A stretch of 64,000 bases of DNA. Origin: Parus major. Taxonomy: Eukaryota > Chordata > Aves > Passeriformes > Paridae. The position numbers and the translations under genes were made by a program. The stretch lies in the NCBI RefSeq assembly GCF_001522545.3, contig NC_031770.1, positions 110,917,597 through 110,981,596 of the forward strand, written 5' to 3'. The notes under the pieces are model-generated. The model made no database searches, was not told the origin of the DNA, and saw nothing but the letters and a program-made list of their open reading frames with translations. This document shows, piece by piece, positions 46,201 to 58,138 of the stretch (within the stretch, counting starts at the first letter, position 1; every line of letters starts with the position of its first letter).

Positions 46201-47100
46201 TTTGATAAGCATATACTGCCTTACAAAACTAATTATCCAGCTGGAACTCCTTTGAGGAGAGGAGCAATCAGGGTAATAGTGATTTTTTTTTGGCTAAAGG
46301 AAGAGGGCTGGACATGAAGGACATCAGGAGAGGAAGGATGGACTTCTCTAAGAGTGGTGCTGCACTAGGGGATTTAAGTTTTGCCTCAGCTCTACCATAT
46401 GTTCCTTATCTGACTGCGAACTGCAGATTCCTCTCTTCCATTTCAAGCCTCTAAAATAAATCTAGCATTTTTCCCATTTTTTTGGTTGATATCCAGTCCA
46501 AGAAACATTTTACTGTGTGGGAGGGTGGCTTTTTATTGTTTGAGGAGGATGGTTTTTGGTTTGTTCTTCTTGTTGTTGTTGTTGTCGTCTTGGGGTTTGT
46601 TTTGTTAGGGGATTTTTTTGGTCTTTTTTTTATTTCCCCAGCAAGAAGCTTCCTGTGCTGGTGTATAATTAATTAGGTCACATCACTCAGTGGGGCCAGA
46701 ACTCTGGGCCTTTATATTGTGGTAGTGACGTAAGGAAACCCTATATCTTAATGTGTATTGTCTGAGGTTCTTAGGCTCGTCCACTTACTTGAATTTTCAG
46801 CCTTTTGGAAAGCACAATACCATTTTCTTCCTTTCTCCTCAGGGTTTGTAGCCTCATGCCAGCATTTTGTTCTGTCCCTCAACAGTTGTAGCCTTGCTGT
46901 GCTGGTCAGATAAATGAAATGAAGCAACAGGATATCCACTCAGCTTTATCTGAGTAGTCCTGCAGTGACGAGCACTTCCAGCTCTCTGGATTTTTTTAAA
47001 GCATAACTTGCATATGTTTACGATCTGAATTTTATCTCTATTTGGGAGCAAATATAATCACTCAGAAAATAATACCTAATATGAATAACTCCTATGAAAA
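43267..47100. other. KIF13B intron 2, no gene seen
   Basis: Unique DNA with an alternating TA/TG microsatellite at 44841-44935 and GTT repeats near 46569-46585. Overlapping open frames of 130 and 136 codons on opposite strands at 45759-46196 have no recognisable domain. Confidence 0.5.
44841..44935 (+). repeat. TA/TG-rich microsatellite
   Basis: An imperfect run of TATATA with GTGTATATAT and CTGTGTATATATTTATATAT units repeated. It gives long Tyr/Ile open frames that are not genes. Confidence 0.9.
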
Positions 47101-47107
47101 TTTAGCT

Positions 47108-47342
47108 CTGATCAAACTGCCAGAGGGATACTGGGAGGGAATTGTTCCCTGGGAGGTTGATGAGGCCCTGGCACAGGCTCCCAGAGTGGCTGATCCTGGA
47201 TCCCTGGAAGTGTCCCAGGACAGGCTGGACAGGGCTTGGAGCAACCTGGGATAGTGGGAGGTATCCCTGCCCATGGCAGGGGTTTGCAAGTGGATGATCT
47301 TTAAGGTCCTTTCCAACCCAAACCATCCTGGAATTCTATGGC
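47108..47342 (+). repeat. CR1 LINE fragment
   Basis: Sense CR1: GAGGCCCTGGCACAGGCTCC, GGATCCCTGGAAGTGTCCCA, GGGCTTGGAGCAACCTGGGA, CTGCCCATGGCAGGGG and CCTTTCCAACCCAAACCATC, ending at GGAATTCTATGG. It lies about 0.9 kb from an antisense copy at 48247. Confidence 0.92.
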
Positions 47343-48246
47343 AGTGACATTATCCATTGTTTTATTCTTCTGTTAAACCTTTTCCTGGTTTGAAGACTCT
47401 TCTCCCTACTCCTCTGAACTTTTGGAATATATTGGAATATATGTATGTCACAGTCTATATATTTCTGATTCCTTCCCAAAAAATGCACCTAAAGATACTA
47501 TCTTTGCAGAATTTGCAGCAGTGGCACCAGGGAAAGGGAGAATTACAGTATGCTCTGCAGAAACTTCAGAGGTGTGAAGTAAAAAGAAAAAAAGAGAAAA
47601 ACCACATGCAGATTTTGTGGCAGAGAAGAGAGAAATAGAGATGGTTGTGAGAGGAAATATTTTTCTGGTCTCAGAAACCACATTTGCACCAGCTGAGGCT
47701 TACCAGCATCTCTACTGCCTACAAGTTTTCTTACTTAAACACCTGCCCTAAGCAGCAAAGAGGCTGTGAAGCAACTTCACACTGAAACCTCCCACCCTTG
47801 CTCTGCTCCTGCCAGTGCAAATCCTCTCTGCAGAGTTTGCACACGTGGTTTTATCTCTCCCTGTCACCACTGAGGTATCTTCCTGTGCTGCTAAGAGTTT
47901 AATTGAATTGCAGGAGGAGCACTGGCAAGCCTTTCTCAGTGTTCCCAGGAATTACGTGGGATTAGCAGAACCGTGGCAGGTTCACCCTGCACAGGAGTGC
48001 AGATGCTACAGAGTGAGCTCAGTGCTGTGTGCTGAGCAATTACTGCAGCGTGTGAACACAGGTTTGGAATTGGGTATAGTCCTCCATGACCCAGTTTCTG
48101 GTGATAATTAAGAATCTCATGGTTAGAGGTAGCGAGGTGTTTTATTTGTGAAGGTGGCACAAGGTGAAACTGGTTGAGTTCTCTGAGAGTGTGATGTATA
48201 TCCTGGTATGTCCTGGTACAGCTTTTTGTGAAATTGTCAGTCTTTG

Positions 48247-48850
48247 GAATCATGGAATGGTTTGAGCTGGAAGGGACCTTAAAGACCATCTCATTCCACC
48301 CCCTGCCATGGGCAGGGACACCTCCCACTGTCCAGGCTGCTCCAGGCCCCATCCATCCTGGCCTTGGACACTGCCAGGGATCCAGGAGCAGCCACAGCTT
48401 CTCTGGGCAACCTGTGCCAGGGCCTCACCACCCTCACAGGGAGGAATTCCTTCCCAATGTCGCACTTAAATCATGCCCTCTTCCAGTTTGAAGCCATTGC
48501 CCCTTGTCCTGTTCCTCCAGGCCCATGTCCCATGTCCCTCTCCAGCTCTCCTGAAGCCCTGGAAGGACCCTGAGCTCTCCCTGGATCCTTTCCTTCTCCA
48601 GGTGAGCACCCCCAGCTCTCCCAGCCTGGCTCCAGAGCAGGGGGGCTGCAGCTCTCAGAGCATCTCCATGGCCTCCTCTTGCCTCTCTCCAGCAGCTCCA
48701 CGTCTTCCTTAACTGGGTCTCCAGAGCTGGATGCAGTGTCCCAGGTGGGGCCTCACCTGTGTGGGGCAGTGAGGGAAAATCCCCCCTCCCCTGCTGCCCA
48801 CGCTGTGGGATGAGCCCAGGAGAGTGTTGGTTTTCTGGGCTGAGGTTGTT
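48247..48850 (-). repeat. CR1 LINE fragment (longest here)
   Basis: Antisense CR1 of about 600 bp: ATGGAATGGTTTGAGCTGGA, CTGCCATGGGCAGGGACACC, CCACAGCTTCTCTGGGCAAC, CCAGCTCTCCCAGCCTGGCT, and CCAGGTGGGGCCTCACCTGT. It reaches further toward the CR1 5' side than any other copy in the window, into what would be the reverse-transcriptase ORF 3' flank, but no long ORF2 is present. Confidence 0.9.
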
Positions 48851-49127
48851 GTGTACTCTGTATTCAAACATTTCCTCATACCTTAGTTTTGTTTGTCCCT
48901 TACTCCCTGCTCAGGTTTCTCAGGTGAGGTTTTCCCAGGTCAGGCCATGCCAACAACCCCTTTCCAGGGCTGAGATTCCCTGTGCTCTGTGGCAGCTCTT
49001 TTGCTGAGCAAGATCACCTGGCTGCCTCCAGGTCAGAGACGTGAGAGGCAGAGGAGTCCTGGAATAATTTGGAATTGCTGTTGGAATGATGGCAGGCTTA
49101 CTCATGGCAGTCTTGAACACAGGGATG

Positions 49128-49256
49128 TGCCTGTGGAGTCACAGGCTGGAAGGGGCCTCTGGAGGTGTCTGCTCCATCCCTCCCTCCTCAGGCAGGGTCT
49201 GCTGGAGCTGTTTACCCAGGATTATGTCCAGATGTATTTTTTAATATCTCCTGAGA
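49128..49256 (-). repeat. CR1 LINE fragment
   Basis: Antisense CR1 3' end: GAGTCACAGGCTGGAAGGGG, CCTCTGGAGGTGTCTGCTCC, CAGGCAGGGTCTGCTGGAGC and AATATCTCCTGAGATAA. It is an older subfamily related to the copy at 26537. Confidence 0.75.
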
Positions 49257-51390
49257 TAATTTATGTGTCTGTATATTAATAAAACTGTAAATTGTTTGTA
49301 TACTGTTGAAGAGTGACCTGATTCTGAGTGGAATTTGGATTGCACCTGCCTTGCTGAGATTTGGGAGCTAAGCTGACAGAAGTCAGTATAAATACCAGCT
49401 GTCACTGGATAATTGTGTCCATAATTAATATGTTTGAAAGTGAGAGACAAGTTCATTTTCAAGGCAGTAGTGATGTCAGCAGTTAATTGTAGCTTCATTT
49501 GTGAGGGGTTGTTGGCCAGCCACAGGTCTGCACCTTTTGGGAAATTATATTTAGCTGGACATCTATCCAGAAACTATAAAAATTAATCACAGTTATTTAA
49601 TGTTCATCTTGAGTAATTATCTTCTAAATGAAAACTTAGTTTATACCTCATGTTGAAGTGATATCCAGAGAAATTTCAATTCAAGGAGTGTTGAGTGCTT
49701 CTTGTGTTATTGGCTGCTTTGGCTTGTTGTTTTGTGGGCACAGCCTCTGCATGACATCCTTTGTCCTAAAAATCCAGGATTTAAAAATGACTATTTTTTT
49801 CCTTCAATCATTTTTCGTTTGGGGAAGATCTTGCCTGAGTTTTGGTGTAACCTCTGGGAGGTTTTTTAGCACATCAGTGATTATAACCTGCAATAAAATG
49901 TGCCAGACAAACTCCCGGTTACCATGGCTTTTGAAATAACATTTTATCTCCTTACATTTTGAACATTAACTACTTGGATCCTTGAACCCTGACAACGGCA
50001 GATGCTGTAAAGTGTTTTTTAAGTTTCCTGTAAGGAAAAACGTTGGAGAAGATTTGGACAGATGAATTCAGATACTGCAGATGAGGTAGAAAGATGAGTG
50101 TTTAGGAGCTCATGGTTCTAGTCATGCCTGTGCCTTAGACTTGCAAATTTTGGCAGATATAATCCCAGAGACTTCACTGGCACTAACAAGTTCTAAAACT
50201 GTTGCCAAGTTGCATAAAAGTCATTAAACCTCGTTTATTGTCAGGATTAATGCTTAGAAAGAGCTTGATTCCTCAGGGAAAAGTATTGAAATCCATCCTT
50301 GCAGAAAAATGAAGTTAATTTTTATCACAAAAGAAAGAAACTTGACAGTTTAGTCTCTCCTGGCATCTTAAGGCCAACAAGAAGCTAATTACAGCATAAT
50401 TGTGGTTTCTCCTGCTGTTGTCCCATCTGTGTACAGTGGTTTATAAAACATTATAAAAATTGATGAAATGGCCAAAAGTTGAAAATCTTTGAAGTTTTGC
50501 AAATGATTGTTCTTGGAATTATGACTGGAGTTTTGGAGCAAGTTTTCTTCTGTGTTTGCAGGGGAACATAATGAAGAATAATGAGTTTGTAGTCAGACTT
50601 GAAAATCTATTTTTGGGAACTCAAAAAGGAGGAAAAATCTTATGCTGAAACAGTTATTAAATTTTTAATTATAATTTGAAGGATGTAATTTGAGGACTTT
50701 TAAAACCTATTTATAAATATGATTCTTTTTGAATACAGCACCAAAGGCACTATGGAAAATGAGTAATAATGGCAGGACTACAGCATAAGATACTTGTTTT
50801 TCCTTAAAAGGAGATATTCAGTTTATTATTTGAATTCCAAGTCGCTGGAGCCTGTTCTTACGTGATGCTTTATAGGGAATCTTTTTCATTGCTAAACCAA
50901 CTGAATATACTCAAATTATGGCTTCTCCTAGAAGGTTCATTTGTAGCCTTTTTCTATTATTAAATGCTAAAAGGAGAATAAAAATAACCAGACCAATGGT
51001 GCATCTGAATTTGAGGGAGATTTTCCTCTGTGTCTCAAACCTTGTTTCAGTTTTTGAGTGACAGAAGGGAAGGGACCCCAAAATGGCCTTGCAAACTCCC
51101 TGGAGGGTGACCTCACCCTGTTGCCATGGTGGTGCCTCTTCCCAGGAAGGGCACAGTGCCCAAGACGAGGCAAACTTGTCCAAAGAGAGAATTATCTGTT
51201 GCTGCAGGATTTTATGGTGATCACAAAGGATAAAGAACAGCCCACTGGAAGTGATTTCTGTGCCTTCAAGATGATGCTTGTTCAGGAGGTGCCTCATTTT
51301 CCCCTTCCCAGTCATTTCCCTTCCCTTTCATCCATCGTGTTTGTGATGTAACAAATGTGGACAAGCAAATTGTTGGCTTGATCTGAGTGG
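49257..51390. other. KIF13B intron 2, no gene seen
   Basis: Unique AT-rich DNA. No exon or repeat was recognised. Confidence 0.5.
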
Positions 51391-51396
51391 AATATA

Positions 51397-51566
51397 TCAA
51401 ATTATAGAATGGCTTGGGTGGGAAAGGACATTAAAACTCATCCCATTCCAACTCCAACACCTTCTGCTATCCCAGGTTGCTCCAAGCCCCATCCAGGCTG
51501 GTCTTGGACACTTCACAGATCCAGGGGCAGCCACAGCTTCCCTGGGCAGCCTCTGCCTGTGTTTTA
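51397..51566 (-). repeat. CR1 LINE fragment
   Basis: Antisense CR1: TTATAGAATGGCTTGGGTGG, CTATCCCAGGTTGCTCCAAG, CAGATCCAGGGGCAGCCACA and GCTTCCCTGGGCAGCC. It lacks the CCATGGGCAGGG block, which appears deleted between 51450 and 51470. Confidence 0.85.
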
Positions 51567-53770
51567 CCAGTTCTGAGGTGTTTTGGAGAGCACAGTTCTC
51601 ATTCCTGTCTGGTACATCAGTTTGCTGTCCAAGAGGCAGAGTTGGATGGATTATTGAGTTTTTGGGTTCCAGTCAGCTGTTAAATGCTGCAGAGTACTTC
51701 TAACACCAAACTGGGGTGCTTTTCTCCTGTTTTGGGCCTGAGTAGCACTTTTCTACCTCTGAGCTGCTAATGAAGGGTTTTTAGGTTTGGGAAGGCCAAC
51801 CCCAAACCTGAGCAATTCTGAGGAGGCATCAAACCCAGCATTTTCTGCCCTCTTGGGTGAATCTCCCTTTTTAAAGGGCGTGCTTTTCCTGGCCTGGTGT
51901 TCTTGCCTAGGTGACCACAGCTGCTCTAAATGTTTTATTAATTTTTAATTAATGCAAAGCCATTAATTACTTCACCTATAGCTTGGAGTATTTGATGGCA
52001 TCAGTGAAGTGAGCAGCTTTGTCTGCTGGCTCACAATTCTCCCCAAAGCCATAAAATACCTGCAAGTGCTGGAGTTTCGTGTTAACCTCCCTCCAAGGTT
52101 TACCTTGTCATTTATCAGCTGAAACAATGCAGCCATGGAGAACTTCCAAGTCCCTTTCTTCACAGCAGTGATCCAGGCAGAGCAGGTTCCTTCCTGTAAA
52201 CACTCACTTTCCATGCCACAAAGTCTTTATTTTTAAAAGCATCTTTATTAGGAGTCACCTACTGCTGCTGTGTCCAGGATTTTTTTAGTGTGTATGATCC
52301 TTCTGTGCTGTGGAAAACTAAACTAAACTTTCTATATTCTTAGAGAGTTGGACAGGGTGGATTGAATTGAGGTTTTTTTTAATTTTTTTTAAAATGTTTT
52401 TACATGCTGTAACTTTTTATTCCTGGTAGTTAAAGGTAGACCTTGCACACAGAGCCACCAATGCATATCATGTTTATCTGATGAATCACTGCTTCAAAAT
52501 AGCCTATTCCCTTTCATCAGGTTTTTAATTAGCAGTGGTTGAGGATCTGATGCAGATGGAAATATTGTTGATCATCTGAGACTGCTTATTGCAGTGAAAG
52601 ATTTACTGCTGCCAAGTCTTGTGGTGTCAGCAACAAAAGTGATGCTGGTTCAACACCCCTTCCTTGAAATCCTGCGAGGTAAATAGGGGTCAGTTGAGTT
52701 GTTTGAAATGACAGAGACACTTTCTAATAATCTGAGTGATTAATTATTCCCTGTTCTACCTTCTGTCCCACTTGTTTGGTGATGCTTTCTGCTCACCTGC
52801 TGGCACTCGAGACTTTTGATACCATGGAGATTTTGGCTGAGGATCTGTGCTGCTCTCATGTGAGGATCCCTCTTTAAATGGAGTGTTAGTGTAGCAGTTT
52901 CCTTGACAGAAATGTGATGTGCCTGTTAGTAAACTTATTCTTTCTATTTAGCCAAAGCCAAAAAAATAGAAAGAATTTTTATTTCTGCCCTTTGGTAAAA
53001 TTCAGGTGCTTTTTGAGTTTTTTGCAGTAGTCATTCTCTGAAAACAAGGCCATTTGCTGTGCTGTAGCCTTGCATGTTTACTTTTTGCCATGGCATTTTT
53101 CATTCTGGGGTTTTATTGGAATAATTCAGTGAAACATCCTTTCCCATTATATAAACCAGGTAGTCTTTAAGGTGGGAGAATGGAATGGCTTTAGCTGCTT
53201 ATCTCTGGTTTCTTAATTCTTGATAGAGAGATCTCAGGAAAGGTTTGTAAGACACCTTAGGATAGATAGGAATGAAGATAAAATGTGATATTTTGTGTGT
53301 AAAATACATTCTGTCAGCGTGTATTGGTCACATTACTGAAATTACTTCATTTTGCTGAAATATTCCTTCACACAGCAGGTTTTAGAGGCTGAGGGATCAT
53401 AAATAGTGAAGTATTTTGTGTGGTGGAGCTACCAGAGGACCACTTGATGCAAGGGGCTGCAATCACCCTGGAAAGCTGTGTTGTGACAAGGGAAAGTTGG
53501 CACAAGAACCAGGTGTATGAAAGCCTAAAACTAGGAAAATACAAATGGGAATTTATCTGTACCATTATTTAGGACAAAGGTTATGAACTATTGGAACTGA
53601 CTGTGGCAGGTAAGAGTTCCTGTTGTTGTTGGAATGAGGATATGTTTCAGAAGGGAGCAGTGATGCCCAAATGTTTTAATTGTGTGCTGTAGGTGTTTCC
53701 AAGGTCAGGTTGGCTGTGTGGTGCCTCTTTCCAGCTTTAATATCTCTGAATATTGAGAGGATATCATGGC
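51567..53770. other. KIF13B intron 2, no gene seen
   Basis: Unique AT-rich DNA with a T-rich stretch at 52373-52392. No exon was recognised. Confidence 0.5.
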
Positions 53771-53777
53771 CAGACTT

Positions 53778-54093
53778 AGTGTGGTGTGGGTTGGAAGGGA
53801 CCTTAAATCTCATCCTCTGCCATGGGCAGGGACACCTTCCACTATCCCAGGATGCTCCAAGCCCTGTCCAGCCTGGCCTTGGACACTTCCAGGGATCCAG
53901 GGACAGCCACAGCTTCTCTGGGCACCCTGTGCCAGGGCCTCCCCACCCTCCCAGGGAACAATTCCTTCCCAATATCCCATCCATCCCTGCCCTCTGGCAG
54001 TGGGAAGCCATTCCCTGTGTCCTGTCCCTCCATCCCTTGTCCCCAGTCCCTCTCCAGCTCTCCTGGAGCCCCTTTAGGCCCTGGAAGGTTCTG
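53778..54093 (-). repeat. CR1 LINE fragment (young group)
   Basis: Antisense CR1: GTGGGTTGGAAGGGACCTTA, CTGCCATGGGCAGGGACACC, CCAATATCCCATCCATCCCT and AGCTCTCCTGGAGCCCCTTT. Its body matches 4404 and 31046 almost base for base. Confidence 0.92.
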
Positions 54094-57000
54094 GTTGCCT
54101 TGGCAGGAGCAGCTCCATGAACAAACCTCAGTTAACGTGGCAGGAGGGAAAGGCAGGGTAATGCTTTGGTTTTGGGCCTTAAGAAACACCATCTCCTTTT
54201 TCTTCCCTTCTTTCTGAAGGCCTGCAGTGCTGGATGAAATGACTTGTGCTGTGAAATTCTCTTCCTTAGGTTGGCATGACTGGCAATAAAACAATAAAAC
54301 ACGGAGCAGGGAGGGGGGATGTGAAATACTGAGTTCAGGCTCTGCTGCCAGCACAGCCTTGGATAAGTTACTGTTCCCCTTTGTCATATCCATGCAGTGG
54401 GAACAATGCAGGAGGCATCAACAGACTTGTGGTTCTTTTATTTTGTTCAAGAAATAAAAAAAAAAAATAAAGGAAGGCTTCCCATTTATTACATCTGTTT
54501 CTGAATCATCTGGTGTGTGTCGATGGCACGGGGAGCTGAGTTAATGTCAGCAAACCCCTGGGCAGATGCATTTGAGAACCCACACCCAGCCTGATCTAAG
54601 ATTTATAACATTTAAATGTAGATATTTTTTAAATATCGTGCTGTGGTAGTTTGATAAGACATTTTTAAGAACATAAAGCAAATAAACTCACTGGGCTTGA
54701 AATACTGCCTGCTTCGTTGTGTATTGGTAATTAATGGGTTTCTGGGCTCATTAGTTAAAGTAAGCAGGCTTATTTTTATTTTATTTGCATCAAGTACAGG
54801 GATGTTTATGTGTGTAGCTGTCCATGGTTTTCTTTCTAATGAAAGGTTGATTCCCATTAAGGGTTGTGTCATTTGAAAGATTTTTGTATTGAATTTTTCC
54901 TTGAAGTGCATGTAAGTCATTGGAAAAAATTACATTTAGCAGTTGAATTTAAATAAGCAGTTCCATTGGAGAAGAATAAATAGGAGAGGGTATTGAGAGA
55001 TCTGAATATTTTTTTTCCCCTGCTAATTTCTTTTGGGTTTGCTCAGTGATTTTTAGGCAGGCCAAGTCCTCTGCCTGATTTCTGAAAGGAGCCTTGGACT
55101 TGACACAAGCCAGGACCCTTTGAAAGTCCAATAAAGGGGTTGAGAGTTTAAAAATCACTTTCTTGGTATTGGAACCGACTTCAGCTTAAAAATAAAAATC
55201 ATACTAGGTACTCCTGATGTTTGTAATGTGCATGGGTTACAAAGGAGCTGTGTTGCAGCAGTGGCAGCCTTTCAAGTAGCCTCTTATAATACAGCTTTAT
55301 GCCTGTAACATATTTTCTCTTCCTTTCTTTTTGCAAGTCATGTTTTAAGCACATTTCTTTCCCTTTCAACTCTGGAAGGTAAATGTAATGTTTGAAACGC
55401 TGTGTTGTACTTGGAGAGGCTGGATTTTCCTCTTATTCTGTGAAACAATAAATGGAAACCCAACTCTTCCCCCTGGGAGCATTCGGTCATTAAATTCCTG
55501 ATGGGAAAACTGAAGTGCAAGAGAGAAAATAGAGGTGTAAGGAGGGAGATGTGTGCTATGAAGGGGTTTTGTCAGGTATTTGCTTTTAACACAAAAATGT
55601 TTTGAACATTCTAAGTGGGCCAAGTGTTGGAATTTGTTCCAGCCCTGATTCTTCAGAGTTTCAAAACCCTGTTTTGTTTTGGTATCGAAAAGTCCTTTTG
55701 GTTCTACCCAAAACCAGGTGTCTGGGGGTGCCTGGGCAGTCAGGTGAGGCTGCATCCCAGTGCTGCTCCAGTCTTGCACAAATGCTAATTTATTAATTGT
55801 ACTGAGGAGGAGGGAAGGCCACCCCTCCTCCCCTTTGATTTATTATTGTGCCACTTGTACAAAGTGCTTTATTCCCTGGAGATTGATTCCTGGACGCTGT
55901 GACCAACAGTGCTTTGCTGTCACCCCTCAGTCCAGCCCTAAACCAGGGCCAGGGCAGGTTGTCCCCAAGGATAAACCCCCTCTGCTCATCCTAAAAATGC
56001 TGGAGTAGTGAGAAATCACAGGAGGAAGCCCCCTTTGTGCTGCTGTTCAACAAGAAGCTGCTAGTGATTAATTAAGCAAAGAAATTGGGTGTGATGAGTC
56101 TGCAGTGACAGTCCATCGTTCAACATCCTGTCTTCACCCTGTGCTTAAAATAGCACCTTAAATTTCTGTATGGCTTTATTTTTATGGGAGCTTTATGGCT
56201 TTATTTTTATGGCTTATGAAATCCTGGATGGCATGTTCCAAGAGTGTGGGCAATTCTAAAAAGGGCAGTGCCTGTTGCTGCAGTACCTGCCAAGAGAAAC
56301 TTTCTTGCTGTGCCCTGTTTTCCTGAGGCATCAAGTGACCAAATTGAATATCCAGCATCTTTTCTGTGTTTGTTGTTATGCTTGGACAGACTCATTCAAT
56401 CAGCTGCATGAATGAGCATTTAAGGGTTTTATAAGCCAGAGTGGACAAATTATGGTAATTAGACATCTTGTCTATTTTGTTATCATGGCTGCAGAACAAT
56501 AATGAGGTTAAAGGGATACTGTCAAGGTGACAAAGGTACCAGAGTGTCTTACCTAAAACCTGAGATTTTTCTGCTGTATATATCTGAATACTTTGATTTT
56601 AGAGTGTTCTTTCTGCCTGTATTTAATTTCATGACAGAGGGAGAGAGAAGGGGCAGAACAGTACAAATGTGTGGTGTGAAATCTGTATCAGCTTCTTATT
56701 TCTTGGAATTTGTCTCTTTTAAATGATGTCAGACAACTTGACAGTATCTAAAGTTAATTTTATACAATAGGTCACCTGTAATGCTTCTAGAAATTCATAG
56801 CTCACTACTGAATGTGGCAAACATGCATTTAATATTACAGAAAACTGAGTGCAATAGAAAAATGGGTGTTGCTGCTTAGGAATGCCAGTGTCTTTTATAT
56901 GGGCTTTGCTAAATAATTGTGTTTACATGGCTGAGAAATTGATGCTCATAATCAGAGGTGATTAAAGAAACAAAAAAATGCAACCAGCTGAAAGCCAACC

Positions 57001-57300
57001 AGTTTAGTAACATCAAAAGTGGTTAATAAATTAGTTGATATCATGTGTTAAAATCCAGCCTGTGTTCAAGCAGAACACAATAATAGCCAAGGACAACAAG
57101 GCTGGTTTTTTGAGGAGCTCACTCAGCTGGAGCATGTTATCTGAGCTTTACATCAATATCCCTTTGCTTTTTTCCTCTCCTGTACTGTGTCAATTCTTGT
57201 ATTTACTTCTTACAGTGTCACAGTTTTTTCTCTGAAAGTCTGATACTCATTTCAGACATGTTAAATTTGTTTTCTTTTCATCAAAGTCCTTTCCCCTTGC

Positions 57301-57328
57301 AAAAAAAAAAAAAAAAAAAAAAAAAAAA
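57301..57328 (+). repeat. poly-A tract (28 A)
   Basis: An uninterrupted run of A in intron 2. The DNA before it is T/C-rich and unique, so it does not look like the tail of a retrocopy. It is likely length-polymorphic. Confidence 0.95.
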
Positions 57329-58060
57329 GATCAGGGAGGGGGACTTCTTTTACCCACCACTTTCAGTTGTTTTGGGGAAAACAGCTGTTAACTATTTTTT
57401 TTGCAACACAGGCATCGTCCTAGAGCAGCTGACCTTGGATAGTCTCCCAATCTGCCTGCAAAATAAGGAGTTTTCCTTTCTTGTTTCTGTTGGCAGCAAG
57501 AGGAGGAGGAGGAGGAGAACCTGGTCTGTCTAAAGGGGTGGGTTCCTGTGTTTTTAGGGCTGGCTGTGGGAGTGGGCCATGGATGTCCTGCACTGGCACT
57601 AAAGGCTCTGCAGAAGAAGGTCTGCTGTCTTCAAATGCAGATTTGTTCATTTTGGCCTCACAGGCTTTTTAGAAAATTGTGATGGTTTTATTAAATGGGA
57701 GGGATGGAAAAAGCTGAAAAACATTTGTAGATGGTGTAGCAGTTAAAAAATTCTGTCTCATCGTGGCTTCAGCCAAGAGCAAGGGATGTGGAAAAGGAAA
57801 GTGTGTGTGGCTGCTCAGAGTGATTGTGTACCCTGGTGTCTTCTCATCTCCCTGATCTCAGTCCTGTCCTCCAGATGGCCAGACCAGACTGGTGACTCTC
57901 AGAGATAATTTTGGCTGTTGATTTTCCCCCTCTCCCTGTTGAGAGAGGAAATACTGGTTACATGTCTGTGTTTTCTCTGCTGCAGCATACTTCCAGTCTG
58001 TCTCTCCAAATCTCTGCTAGCTGCTGCTGTACAGCAAACTTCTTTGTGAAGTTACCAGTT

Positions 58061-58138
58061 TGGGGATTATTTTTACCCCCAGTTATTATTATTGGGGATT
58101 GTAATTATTATTGGGGATTATTTTTACCCCCAGTTACT
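58061..58138 (+). repeat. 51-bp partial tandem duplication
   Basis: TGGGGATTATTTTTACCCCC followed by AGTTA occurs at 58061 and again at 58112, separated by TTATTATTGGGGATTGTAAT-like sequence that is itself a degenerate copy. The repeats are almost exact, so the event is fairly recent. Confidence 0.85.

Noticed and set aside
57240..57340. Poly-A tract as the tail of a processed pseudogene
   Set aside because: The DNA before it is T/C-rich and not mRNA-like, and no duplicated target site is visible.
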